NCBI RefSeq assembly: GCF_008831285.2
Contig: NC_045147.1
Location: 4,814,334-4,878,333 of the forward strand
Source of the DNA: Nymphaea colorata
Taxonomy: Eukaryota; Streptophyta; Magnoliopsida; Nymphaeales; Nymphaeaceae
DNA: 64,000 nucleotides
Direction: 5' to 3'
Below the pieces are notes generated by a model that was not told where the DNA came from, did not search any database, and saw only the letters and a program-made list of their open reading frames with translations. The position numbers and the translations under genes were made by a program. Below, piece after piece: positions 21,979 to 32,409 of this stretch. How positions within the stretch are numbered: position 1 is the stretch's first letter; each line of letters begins with the position of its first letter.

Positions 21979-24441
21979 ATGAAGAAAAGTATACAAGATT
22001 ATTTCAAAAAGAAACAAGTTATTGATCAAGTGAGAGAAAACCAAGAGGGAGAAAATCAGGAAGGAGAAGACCAAAATGCTGGTTGTTCTAGTCCAAAAGC
22101 TCTTGATGTGGTTCTTTTTGACTCAGATTCTCCACCTTTTAAGTATTCAAAAATTGAAACTGTAGAAAGCATCGTGCGTGATCCAGGGTTGTGACGTCCT
22201 ATATGGGAGATACCAATAAATAAGAGAGATGAAGTTAGGCGAGCATATATCAATTATGGGTCATATCAGCATAAGCTTCATAGATATCCAGTGTCAGGTT
22301 CTTCAAGTCATCCTCGTAAATTTCAAAGTTCTTGGTTTCAAAGATTTTCATGGTTAGAATATTCTCCAAAGACAGATAGTGCATATTGTTTACCGTGTTA
22401 TCTTTTCAGTACTCCACATTCAAATGACAGTCCATTTATTACTGAAGGATTCAGAGCTTGGAAGAGGGTGGGTAGTAGTGAGAAAACATGTGCTTTTCGT
22501 AGTCATGAAGGGACAAGTCAAAATTCGCCTCATAATATGAATGTGCGAGCATTTAATGACTTAAGTCGTCAAAGCATACACATAGATAAAATGATTGAAA
22601 AGCAAAGTTCAGAGCTTGTTTACAACAATCGTTTGAGATTGAAGGCATCTGTGGACACAGTTCGTTGGTTGGCGTTCCAAGCTTGTGCTTTTAGAGGCCA
22701 TGATGAAAGTTCAAGTTCATTAAATCAAGGTAACTTTATTGAGTTCATTAAAATTTTAGCTAATTATAATGACAATGTTGCACAAGTTGTTTTGGATAAT
22801 GCCCTCAAAAATGCTAAATATACATCAGCAACAGTTCAGAAAGAAATTTTACATGTTTTTGCAAGTAAAGTGAGAGCTAAAATTATAGAAGAAATTGGTG
22901 ATGCTAAATATTGTATTATTATTGATGAAGCTCGAGATGAGTCCAAGAGAGAGCAAATGGCTGTTGTTCTTAGATTTGTTAATAAGCAAGGTCAAGTTGA
23001 AGAGCGATTTTTAGATGTTGTGCATGTGAGGGATACTACAGCAATTACATTGAAGAATACAGTTTTCACTTTGTTGTCTCAACATAATCTCAGTATTCAA
23101 GATATACGAGGTCAAGGATATGATGGTGCCAGTAATATGCGAGGTGAATGGAATGGATTGCAAGCATTAATTTTGAATGAATGTCCTTATGCATATCATG
23201 TTCATTGTTTTGCTCATAGATTACAACTTGCACTTGTTGCAGCTTCAAGAGAAGTTGTTGATGTTCATAGCTTTTTTGAACAGTTGACATATATAATTAA
23301 TGTTGTTAGTGCAAGCAGTAAACGCAATGATGAATTGCACGAAGCTCAAGCAAACGAAATTGCATTTAGAATTGCTGCAGATGAACTTCAGACATGAAGA
23401 GGACTTAATCAAATTGGATCACTACAACGGTCTGGTGATACTAGATGGGGATCTCATTTTTCGTCCGTGTGTAGTTTGATAAAAACGTTCTATGCAGCAT
23501 GTGTAGTATTGGAAAATTTAAGAGATAATGGATCAACATATCAAATACGGGGTGAAGGTAATTCAGCCTACAAAATGATAACATCATTTGACTTTGTATT
23601 TATTTTGCATTTGGTACAAGAAATTTTGGGACAGAGTGATATTCTTTGTCAGGCATTACAGAGAGAAAGACAAGACATTCTAAATGCAATAGTTTTGGTT
23701 TGTAATTCAAAAAAGTTTCTACAAGAACTTAGAGAGACTGGTTGGGATTCATTTATAGATACTGTGAGAGCATTTTGTATGACACATGATATCCCTATTC
23801 CAGATATGGATGCTCAATATTTTGTAAGAGGATCACGTTCTCGTCATGAACATAATTTCATTACAGTGAGACATCATTATCATGTTGATATTTTTATTGC
23901 TGCTATTGATTCTCAGTTGGTAGAGTTGAATAATAGATTTAATGAGAATTCTATGGAAATACTTCGTTCGATGTCGACATTCAACTCTAGAGATCAATAT
24001 GAGTCGTTTAATGCACAAGATGCATACACTCTTGCACAGAAGTTCTATCCTGAAGATTTTTTTGACTCAGATTTTATGAGTTTAAATTATCAGTTGAGAC
24101 ATTACAAGAATGATATTTGTCATCATCCAAGTTTTCAAAATTTGGGTACACTATCAGATGTATGTGAAGTATTGATACGAAGTAGAAAAAGTAAAGAATA
24201 TCCTTATGTATACAGGTTGCTTAGTCTCATTCTAACACTTCCTGTCTCCACTGCAACCACAGAAAGGGCATTCTCTGCTATGAAACTTATTAAAACAAGG
24301 TTGCGTAACAAAATGGAGGATGAATTCTTTGCAGATTGTCTACTTTTGTATATTGAAAAAGAAATTGCTCAAATGTTTGATTCGGATGATATCATTGATG
24401 CCTTTTATAAGATGAAAAGCCGTAGAGCACAATTACAATAG
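21979..24441 (+). pseudogene. hAT transposase (TTF zinc finger, DUF4371, hATC), outer copy
   Basis: This copy has the same architecture as the inner one. The ATG at 21979 lies about 27 bases after an AG acceptor (TTTAAATTTCAG). The TTF zinc finger is near 22310-22410, the DUF4371-like core at about 22560-23350, and hATC near 24230-24330. The C-terminus is intact (ending RRAQLQ). Two in-frame TGA codons break it. One at 22192-22194, where related proteins usually have Arg, is shared with the inner copy. One at 23395-23397 is private, where the inner copy has GGA. About ten amino-acid differences separate the two copies over roughly 770 positions, so they split recently. An older shared lesion plus private ones implies neither encoded the enzyme that moved it, unless the TGA is read through. 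Confidence 0.9.
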
Positions 24442-24999
24442 GTAAAGTATTTTGTTGCATCCTTTTTATGTTAATGTTTATTTGAGTTATTATTTAGTTG
24501 CAATAATAAATGATATATTTTTTATTTACATTTTATTGTGCATGTAAATAAATGATGATATGGAACTATTTTCAATAAAAATAAAGGCAAAAACAGATTG
24601 TATTGTATAGAAAGAATGCAAAATTGCTTGTTTTAGTTAAGTAATATTTATTTTGGTTTTCTAGTTTGTAGATGTCTTTGTTTGCTATATTTTTGTTGTG
24701 ATGTTTGTATGTCCACTTTATGTCCACACCTACGTCATTGTAATAGAAATAGAGCACCTTATCTGTTTAGGAGAGATCGCGTTTTGTGCTAATGACACAA
24801 ACAATTATTAAAATGTGTCGTAGGACAGGTCGCGCTTCACGTTCATGACGTGGGCAATTTTATACGACATATGTTCACTTTTAATACACTATGGTTTGCA
24901 AATGTCTAAAGTGTGTGAGTATATATATATATATATAATGTATTACAGTTAGTTGGACCGTTCGGCCCACCCTGAGAAAAAATCTTGGCTCCGCCCCTG

Positions 25000-27900
25000 C
25001 TCAGTCCCCATGTTGAAACCAAGCGACTCGAAGGATCTTCTTCAAGCAAATGGCTTTTTATCTTGAAGCTGTAGGGGCATTCAGACTTTAGTGAGTCTCT
25101 ATAGGATTCAAGAGGTGAACAATGTTGTACCATTGAGTCTTTTGTAATATCATTGTACTATAGTAATCTATGTTTATCTTGCTCAGTTTTTCCACGAATT
25201 GGTGGATATTTGCATATAATTGATCGGTCTAAAATAATCATTTGGATATTTTAAGACTGCTTAAATAATATCTTGTTCTTAAGTTGTGCCGTGGGCAATG
25301 GCAGCAGTGAGCCGTCAGAGTGGCTGCAGCTGCATCAGCCACCTGGTGGGTTGGTGGGATAGGAAAGGGACTTTTGCCGACACTTCAAGAGAGCTGGTCA
25401 TGGTGCTGTCGTCTCCCGCGCTCGCAGGCCGGAACTCAGCCCGGAACTCCTAACACGCGCATGCCCAACGCTGGTAAGCCGGGCATGACTTTTCCGGGCA
25501 TCTATTAAATGCGGAGAAATCCCAAAACTGGTGGTGTCCGTTGACATCAGGTTACGTATATCACTGCAACACCCCTGCGTTTCAGTATATCGTTAGCTAC
25601 CAGGCAAGGCCTGTATCTCTCTGTTGTCACATGATTGTAAGAGCCTTATATATGCCTTCTTAGAAGTTAAACCCTATGATCTTCTAGGTGTTGGGCAAAG
25701 GAGTGACATCCCAAGTTTTGTTTTCCGTGAAGAACCTTGAATTTTTTTTTTTTTTTTTATGCTTATGTGGTAAAGGCTTTTATTAAGCGGCCAGGTGTAC
25801 CTACTCAAAGGAATCAGTTAACCGATTCCTCGCCCAGAGCGGCATGATGATAGAAAGGATATAGATTATTGATCCAGACTTGGGCCCTCAAATGGAAATT
25901 GGAAGAAATATGAAATTGTCTTCTTTGATAACTTCGTCATGAAAGATAATTAACCTTACTGGTCCCAGCATAAACAAAGCACTTGAACCTCTTGGAAGAT
26001 GAATATACCAGAGGGCTGAACTAATTATCTCTTCTATTCGGTCTCTTTGGAGAGAATAACTGATAGAATGGTACTAAGAGGTTCGATCGCTTTTCCTTCC
26101 TCTCAGTGATGCTAGAACAAATGCCATACTGCTAAATGTATATTGCTGATTAAGACTCATTTTCTTACCTTCCAATATTTCCAAGGTGTTTTTCCTTAAT
26201 TTGAAGTTTTGTGATGACAGCTTGTTACTTAGAGGTTATAGCTACCACATCACTCTAAATGCATTTGAAGCATTAGCATGCAAGTCACTTCAAGAAGACG
26301 TGGTTCTTTCTTTATGGTCATTTAATGTACACGTAGGAGGTGTGAATCCTTTATCATTTCAAAAGTTGTCAAATAAATGATTTCTGTTTGTGGTATTATT
26401 ATTTGTTTCAAGGAATTACAGTCATTCGTATTGAGATTCAATCATGCTATAAAAAATTTGAAAATGTTCACGAACTTCACATTCTGATTTCAGAAGGAAA
26501 ATCTATGTATTTTTCTGAAAATCATTGATCTAAAATAATAGAATATAAACGTGTCCATCAATCAACCTAAGAGTCTCAAATCTCAACACACACACACACA
26601 CACATATAGAGAGAGAGTGAGAGAGGTTTGCCCAACCCTTTTAATGATTTGTCATCTTAAAATAAATCCTATTCTAATATTCTCTCCTAATAACCATGTA
26701 CAACGTTTTGGTGTCTACCCACCCCGAGATGGCTAACATTTGCGCATAGGGCCTGCTTAAGACCTTCAAGTTGAGGATGGTCAAGGGATCGATATCTGGG
26801 GTATGGTACCCTGCTTCAAGTCCAAGGTATGACTTTGACTTTCATAGTTGCCAGAGTACCTGATGTTCTGCATTTCATGTGCTCTTTGCTCCATCATTTA
26901 CTATTAAACAGGTACCATGGCTAAGGTGCACCAAGATCCGCATCTGGAGTTCAAAATTGGGCACAAGGCTGGCCCAATAAGTTAGGGGTCGGTCCAGGTT
27001 GGCCTGAGTAGGGCCCGACTTGGCCCAATAGCTTACTTTTAATATTATTCTATTGATTTATATATATAATAATTTATACATTATTTTATATTTAAAATAT
27101 ATATCTTTTAATTCTAATCAAGTTGGGCCGGGCCTGGGCCCAGGTTTTAAGTTGCCAAGCCAGCTGTGGGCTGCTGTCATGGGCTGTGGGTCGGACCGAG
27201 GCCGACTCTTTTATTGAGCTGCAGCAAACGCCAGCCCGATGCTCAGCTTTATTGGAGTTAGCACAACGAGAATTTAGTTTTCGATGAGAACTTGTCTTTG
27301 AATTAGGTGTATGATCAGTCTAGATTCTGTCTCATTATGTCCAATTCCTATACATTCATTCTAAACCGTCATTTTTTGAGTGAAACCTAATTCCTAGATG
27401 TGGCTCACAAGCATCTGGACTGAATGAGGCAAACCCTAAATCTGTTGGCTCAAATTCTTTCAGGATTGGCCTAAGCTCTATCACATATTTTTCATACAGG
27501 TCTTTGCAAAATGGCTCCTGTGTTGAAGCTTTTTTGACAAAAGCGACAAACGTATATTTGGTTTAGCAAAAACTTCCTCTGCTCTTAGTGATTTCCATGC
27601 AAGCCAGTTACATACAGGTCTGATTTTGCCTTTTTGGGTGCAGTTACAAGTCAAATTAAAACCCTAATTTTTTATGATTTTATCCAAGTGCGGATGCAGA
27701 TGCAGTCCAGTATCGATAAATGCATCACTATTGTACTTCATTTGGGTGTTTAAATTATATTTTATGACTTGTAAATTCTGGGAAGCATAGGTTGTTGAAT
27801 TTTTCAGTTACTACAGATTTCATTTCTACTCTAAATAAACTGGTCCAGGAGTAGATATTACATGCTTTCTATTGAAAATCAGATCCATGTGATTGGAATT

Positions 27901-28500
27901 TTGAGTGAATGCTTAAAAAATTTGATTTCTGTAATGCCTTTTCATTTCCTCGCTATGTTTAAATTGCAAATGAAGCATAATCAGCTACTTTGATGAATTG
28001 AGTATATAAGTAGCACTACACCTAACATTTGTGTTGACTGTTGAATGCTCTTCTTGAACTAACTGTCTCAACTCCTTCAATGTAAAATGGTCCTTTGTCA
28101 TTCATTTTGCCATGAAGAGGTGTGATGTTGGCTTTTAGCCCCATCAGCAGTTAGAAACATTTCCAAGTAGAGTCCTCCTCCAAGTCCATGAGTTCCTTAG
28201 TTATACCGAAGGAGAAAAATGTCTACATTATGTTCAGGCAATATTCCAGTCCTAACTGAGAGGTTTATTTATTTAATTATTTAAAAGTAAGGGGTTAGAG
28301 TGGCTAAGGGCCCCAGTAAAATGATGCCTCCAACTACGGGCATTGCTGAAAGATGATTTCTAAAGCCTATGAAAATGCACGTGATCTAAATATGAGCTCA
28401 AAACATTACCATTTAACAACTAAATGTTAATGTTTATGTCATGATATTGCGGTTATTTGCATGTGGCTCTTACCTAGTTTTTTTTTTCTTAATATTGCAG
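25000..28500. other. region without a confident gene; possible upstream part of the 28.5-kb gene
   Basis: I see no clear exon. A short GC-richer patch (25280-25510) contains an ATG-started frame of about 50 codons (25298, MAAVSRQSGCSC...) without recognisable homology. A possible poly(A)-tailed retroposon lies at 25743-26060. A compound AC/AT/AG microsatellite is at 26585-26626. A GGCCC-rich segment (26970-27230) flanks an AT-rich core and includes the palindrome CCTGGGCCCAGG (27133-27144), which resembles repeat debris. Introns or 5' exons of the terminal exon at 28501 could be here but I cannot place them. Confidence 0.4.
25743..26060 (-). mobile_element. possible poly(A)-tailed retroposon or LINE 3' end
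   Basis: On the minus strand the segment ends with a short A/T-rich tail region (AATAAAAGCC ... CATAAGCAT) followed by about 18 consecutive A residues at 25743-25760. This resembles the 3' end of a reverse-transcribed insert. No target duplication of the flank (GTGAAGAACCTTGAA) was found on the other side, and no endonuclease or RT coding is visible. The far boundary is a guess. Confidence 0.3.
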
Positions 28501-28644
28501 GAAGTCGTTAGCAAAGAATTAGAAATAAAGCATGCTCATGAATCGTTTTCGAGTGTACGTCTCTTACAAACTGCTTGTGAAGAAGTCAAGGGAAAAAAAA
28601 ATGGAAATTCAAGACTGTGGCTATATTTTGCTGTTGTGGTTTGA
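28501..28644 (+). CDS. 3'-terminal exon of an unidentified gene
   Basis: A strong splice acceptor (TTCTTAATATTGCAG) ends at 28500. It is followed by a 47-codon open frame in phase 0 to a TGA; the two other frames stop within 20 bases. The encoded tail is mostly charged and helical (EVVSKELEIKHAHESF) and ends in a short hydrophobic run (SRLWLYFAVVV). About 150 bases later a canonical AATAAA lies in a U-rich context. Together these look like a real last exon and 3' UTR. I do not recognise the family; a tail-anchored or membrane-associated protein is possible from the hydrophobic end. The upstream exons are not identified and may have been displaced by the nearby hAT insertion. Confidence 0.45.
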   Translation, partial: EVVSKELEIKHAHESFSSVRLLQTACEEVKGKKNGNSRLWLYFAVVV

Positions 28645-28792
28645 GATGTACCTGAAACTTATATTTGTTTATGAAGCCAATGTAGATCTATGTTTGTCAA
28701 TGTACTTGTGATAGTCCTTATAGAGCTTTTGGCTCTCTATATGATTTTGTATACTTTGTGGTACGATTAGACACATTTTTCAAGTTTTTAAT

Positions 28793-28798
28793 AATAAA
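28793..28798 (+). terminator. poly(A) signal AATAAA
   Basis: A canonical AATAAA within TTTTTAATAATAAAGTTTTG lies about 150 bases after the stop of the exon at 28501-28644. The spacing and U-rich surroundings fit a plant 3' UTR. Confidence 0.5.
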
Positions 28799-28841
28799 GT
28801 TTTGGCCTTAAGTTTTTTTTTGTTTTTGCTATCTATTTAAA

Positions 28842-28842
28842 G

Positions 28843-28903
<61 letters not shown>
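28842..28903. repeat. GT/TA microsatellite
   Basis: A short GT run passes into about 50 bases of uninterrupted TA dinucleotides. Confidence 0.95.
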
Positions 28904-28904
<1 letters not shown>

Positions 28905-28907
<3 letters not shown>

Positions 28908-29170
28908 AAGACGCAAGCTGGGATTGACACTACCATTGGCAACGGTAGTGGTTGTTCTCAATGTATTGGAATGCCTGTAGGGTCGATAGTAGCAAAAGAG
29001 CCCTTGCCAATAAAATTATTGGCAATCATCATCGTCCTTAGGAGAACTTAATGTCCATAAGGCAAATGGCAATGGCGCTAGCCTCAGCTATCTGTTAGGG
29101 TGAAGGTGGTTGCTAGTAATATCATTGAACATAAAGGCTATTGCCAATAGTACCTTTTGTCGTTGTGTAT
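28905..29170. repeat. transposon-end-like block with repeated TTGGCAA motifs
   Basis: The motif TTGGCAA or its complement TTGCCAA occurs at about 28936, 29004, 29019 and 29141. One pair forms the perfect inverted repeat TTGCCAATAA-AA-TTATTGGCAA (29004-29025). CACTACC (28928) and GGTAGTG (28944) form another small stem. Dense short inverted motifs like these are characteristic of subterminal regions of CACTA-type elements. No transposase and no defined ends were found. Confidence 0.35.
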
Positions 29171-29649
29171 GTGGACAGGTTCCAAGCGGCACTAAGAGAT
29201 TCTCCAAATGATTTGTGGGGACATAAGGGTTTGGCTCATTACACTACAAAAAACATGAGGTTTACTGATGGTATGATACAAAACCATCAGTAAAAACAAG
29301 TTTAACTAGTGAAGTCCAAGACCTGACAGTAAATCTGATTTTTACCAACGGTCTTGAAAGGTCATCAGAAAACTTTAATATTTACAGTTCCCCAAAAAGA
29401 AGTCAGCATAAAAGACCTAATATTTGCTTATGGTAGGACCTGTCATAGTATTGAAGTCAACATCTACTATAAGAAATTGTATGTTTGTCTCAAACTTTCA
29501 GAAAAATTGTGTTGCGATGCAAGGATTTCACATCCAATGAGTTTAAATTTCAAAGAAGAAGCAAAACAATCAACATGAAGTACCAACACAGTTGTGTACT
29601 CGTTGTTGCATAGACCTCTAGTTTCTCTAATTCAAGTGATAGAAATCAT

Positions 29650-30105
29650 GTGATTGGTGAAGTTGCCTACTACGGATTTGTCACAAACATTATACATGTC
29701 ACTTATACGGAGAATCTAAAGTTTGTTCTATTCAAATGTGACTGGTGAGATGTACTTAGTTTATATGATTGGAGCATTAAAGAAGACGAATTTGGATTTA
29801 CATATGAAAGATGAACCTTTCATTTTAGCATCACAAGCACAAGTTTTGTATGTAAAGGACTTGACAGAAAGTGATTGGCATATTATTATTAAACAAGACC
29901 TAGAGATATGTATGACAGTTTAGAAAGAGAAGTGGTTGACAATAATAATAATTTTAATATCGATCTAGACTTGCATAATGTGGCAGTTGTGATTGCTGAT
30001 AATGTGAATGATATTCTGACTTGGGTAAAAGAGGATGTACAAGACGTCGTTGTTAATGATCCTTTCAGAGATAGTTGGTATGGATTAAACATATACTATC
30101 ATTTA
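29650..30105 (+). pseudogene. CACTA DUF4216-like fragment
   Basis: The frames read VAYYGFVTNIIHVTY and FVLFKCDW, then DEPFILASQAQ and VLYVKDLTESDWHIIIK with a PRDMYD-like stretch. This matches the DUF4216 block (YYG..., VLFKCDW, PFI.A.Q..QVFYV.D...DW) found next to TNP2-type transposases of plant CACTA elements. Stops and frameshifts break it into at least three pieces. The acidic tail (NNNNFNIDLDLHNVAVV) follows. No function should remain. Confidence 0.7.
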
Positions 30106-30790
30106 TAAGGTTATGAATTGACATATACTCTTGTTTTGTTGTTTGGCATTGATAAATGATGTCATTATTTTGCATTGTAAAATGATGTCATTTTTATCCT
30201 ACATTTAATATTATATGACAACATATTCTCTTGTTGGATGACTTTGTAGCAATAGTATATATCATCAACATGTGAAAGTGAGAGTATGAAAGATGACACA
30301 TGGGATGAAGTTGGTTCAGGTAACATTCTTCATCAATTGCTAGTATTTAATTATAATCATTGAAGTTTGTATTCACTAACAATTATTCATACATATATTT
30401 GCTTGTTCGCAATCGCAAATTGGTGGCATGACCATAAACAAAATCTAAGTGTGACATCCTCGGAAAACCACTCGGGAGAAAAGCACAGTAGTTTACAACA
30501 TATATTTGAACACTAGCACAAAAACCAAAATCCATAACATTGATGTTCCACAACTGGTTGGAATTGCTTCATTCATTTAAAGTAAACCTTTAGAAACATG
30601 TGCAGGTTATTAATATTGTCTTCTTCTTAACATGTAAAAATACAATGTTATGCAATTTGTTCATAGTTATACATAATTCAATGTGTTCAAAATAGGAGAA
30701 ATTTGACGTTTCTAACGAGCATAAGTTTGTCGTATACAAGTGGGCATTACATAAATACACACTCCTATTTAGATCATAGAGGTATGAATT

Positions 30791-31500
30791 GTGGAAAGTG
30801 CACAAATGATTTCAGCTTTTGAATCTCGTAAAGCCCAACTTGCCAAGTATGAGATTCCAAATGATCAATTGGAATCTATGCTGAAACATTTTGATGATGA
30901 ATGGCAAAAGGTATGCATGCCACAAATTTGCTACGGATTAATTTCTACTATAAATATTATCATAAGTCAATGTAATAACATATATGATGTAATGATTTAT
31001 AGGAAGTTAGTGAAAAGAATACTCAAAATAGTACACAATTGAAGTACCAACAAACTATAGGTACAAAGAGCTTTGTCTGCTTTGAAGCAAAGAAGGTTAA
31101 TTATAAATTTACATTGATTTGAGTTCATATTTCTATTGAATAATATTGAACTGCACATATATCGACTTGTCAATTTGATATATTTCCTTATACAGTTTGG
31201 TGAAGATGGACTTAAGCATTCACGTGCTTAAGTTTTTATTGCTACTCGAAACAGCACTAATGCAAACTATTCTATCCTTGAAACCAGCAGTGCCATAATA
31301 GGTGGATGTCTTTAGTTTATTGTCATACAAGATTAGAGATGTTACTTTATACTAAGCATGTTTGTATGTAATGCATCAGGAAAAGCTAAATGAAATTACT
31401 TTGCCCGAGAGAGCCTCTAATTCATTTGGCAAGGTTGATGTGCTATCAGGAGTGATGGGAGAAGATAGCTATGGATGAATATGCACAATATGAATATTAG
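30791..31500 (+). pseudogene. CACTA Transposase_24-like fragment
   Basis: Short open blocks read FESRKAQLAKYEIPNDQLESM, then EVSEKNTQNSTQLKYQQTIGTKSF near 31005-31070. A further block, LNEITLPERASNSFGKVDVLSGVMGEDSYG, lies near 31385-31480. The order (NR-K-K-HT-GTKSF..., then a ...VMG...-YG block) matches the plant Ptta/En/Spm transposase family that accompanies TNP2. Introns or frameshifts separate the blocks. Assignment is by motif order only. Confidence 0.55.
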
Positions 31501-32409
31501 GTGCGAAACCTTCCCATTTTTCTACTAAAAACTTGAAGTACAAAATGCAGCATTGAAAGAGCAAGTTAGTACTTTACAAAGAAAGCTAGTTGTGTTTGAG
31601 TAGAAATGCACATGATATGATGAGCTCAAACAAATAGGTGCGTGAGTGCCTTAGCTGGAGGCAGCTTGTGCTAGGATCCCTGAGGTAGAGGCTAAATGTG
31701 TAAAGTTATATATGTTCAAAGACCATATAAATGAAATTATGGCTTTGCTTGTGGGATCATTCAGTTAAGTTTCAAATATATTATATGTTCAACTGTTTTC
31801 CATTTCTTATAACATACTTCTTTTTTGCAGGTTTGCCCACACCTCTCAATTTTCCCCATTGATGCATGTAAATCAAAGTTTAAGGTTCGATTAGTGTACT
31901 TCCTTTCTTGTATCATATTCAATGTCATGTACATGTACCATCTCAATATGGAAGATGAAATAAAGTTATCAAAAACTTTATTTACTGATTTCAGTTTGAA
32001 TGTATATCATAACAATTCGTTTGTATATGCAGCTTTGGTATGTTATATGTTCATTGCATGGGCTTGTTTGTGTACACATTATTTGGGTTGTATAATAAAC
32101 TAATGTAATATTTAAAAAAATATTACAATGTGTTCTAGTTTACTAACGGGATGCTTGTCAATATAGAGGCGCTAGTTTACCGATGGGGAGATTTCATCAA
32201 CAAAGGTTTACTAGTTATTGAGGAAAAAAGGTCGTAAGTAAATGTTTTGGAGTATATTGATGACAAAAGCCATCAGTGTGAATGCTTATATACTAACGGA
32301 TTGTCCTGCCGTCAGTTAAAGCTTCAACGACACCATATACAGTGACGGTTTGTCTATTTGTTCTGACATCATAATCCCGTCAGTAAAGCTCATATTTATT
32401 TTAGTGTTA

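Larger units (their letters stand above)
14522..24999 (+). mobile_element. outer Tip100-like hAT element, interrupted by a second copy
   Basis: This copy is split: 14522-15173 is its 5' part and 20441-24999 its 3' part. The 5.26-kb inner copy was inserted between them at GTGGCTTG. Its 3' terminus is intact, ending GGCTCCGCCCCTG at 24999, the complement of the CAGGGGCGGAG hAT end. Its 5' terminus is missing: homology to the inner copy begins only near 14522, inside an AT-rich stretch about 70-80 bases from where the CAGTGGCGGAG end should be. With one end lost it should not be mobile. No matching 8-bp duplication can be tested because the left junction is broken against a copia fragment. Confidence 0.85.
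29242..32406 (+). mobile_element. decayed CACTA (En/Spm) DNA transposon
   Basis: The left end reads CACTACAAAAAAC and the right end reads TTTATTTTAGTG, so both finish with the CACTA/TAGTG signature. The 3-bp flank TTA occurs on each side (29239-29241 and 32407-32409), as expected of CACTA insertion. Subterminal copies of a CCATCAGT/ACTGATGG-like motif lie near both ends (29263, 29285, 32270, 32390). Inside are fragments of DUF4216 and plant Transposase_24-like coding sequence but no intact TNP2-type transposase. The ends look intact, so it is best described as a non-autonomous, internally decayed copy. Confidence 0.88.

Noticed and set aside
30451-30520. LTR-like start (TGTGACATCCTCGGAAAACC) inside the CACTA element
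   Set aside because: It resembles some plant LTR starts but no partner end, primer site or coding follows, and it is inside the CACTA element. It could be a nested remnant but cannot be supported.
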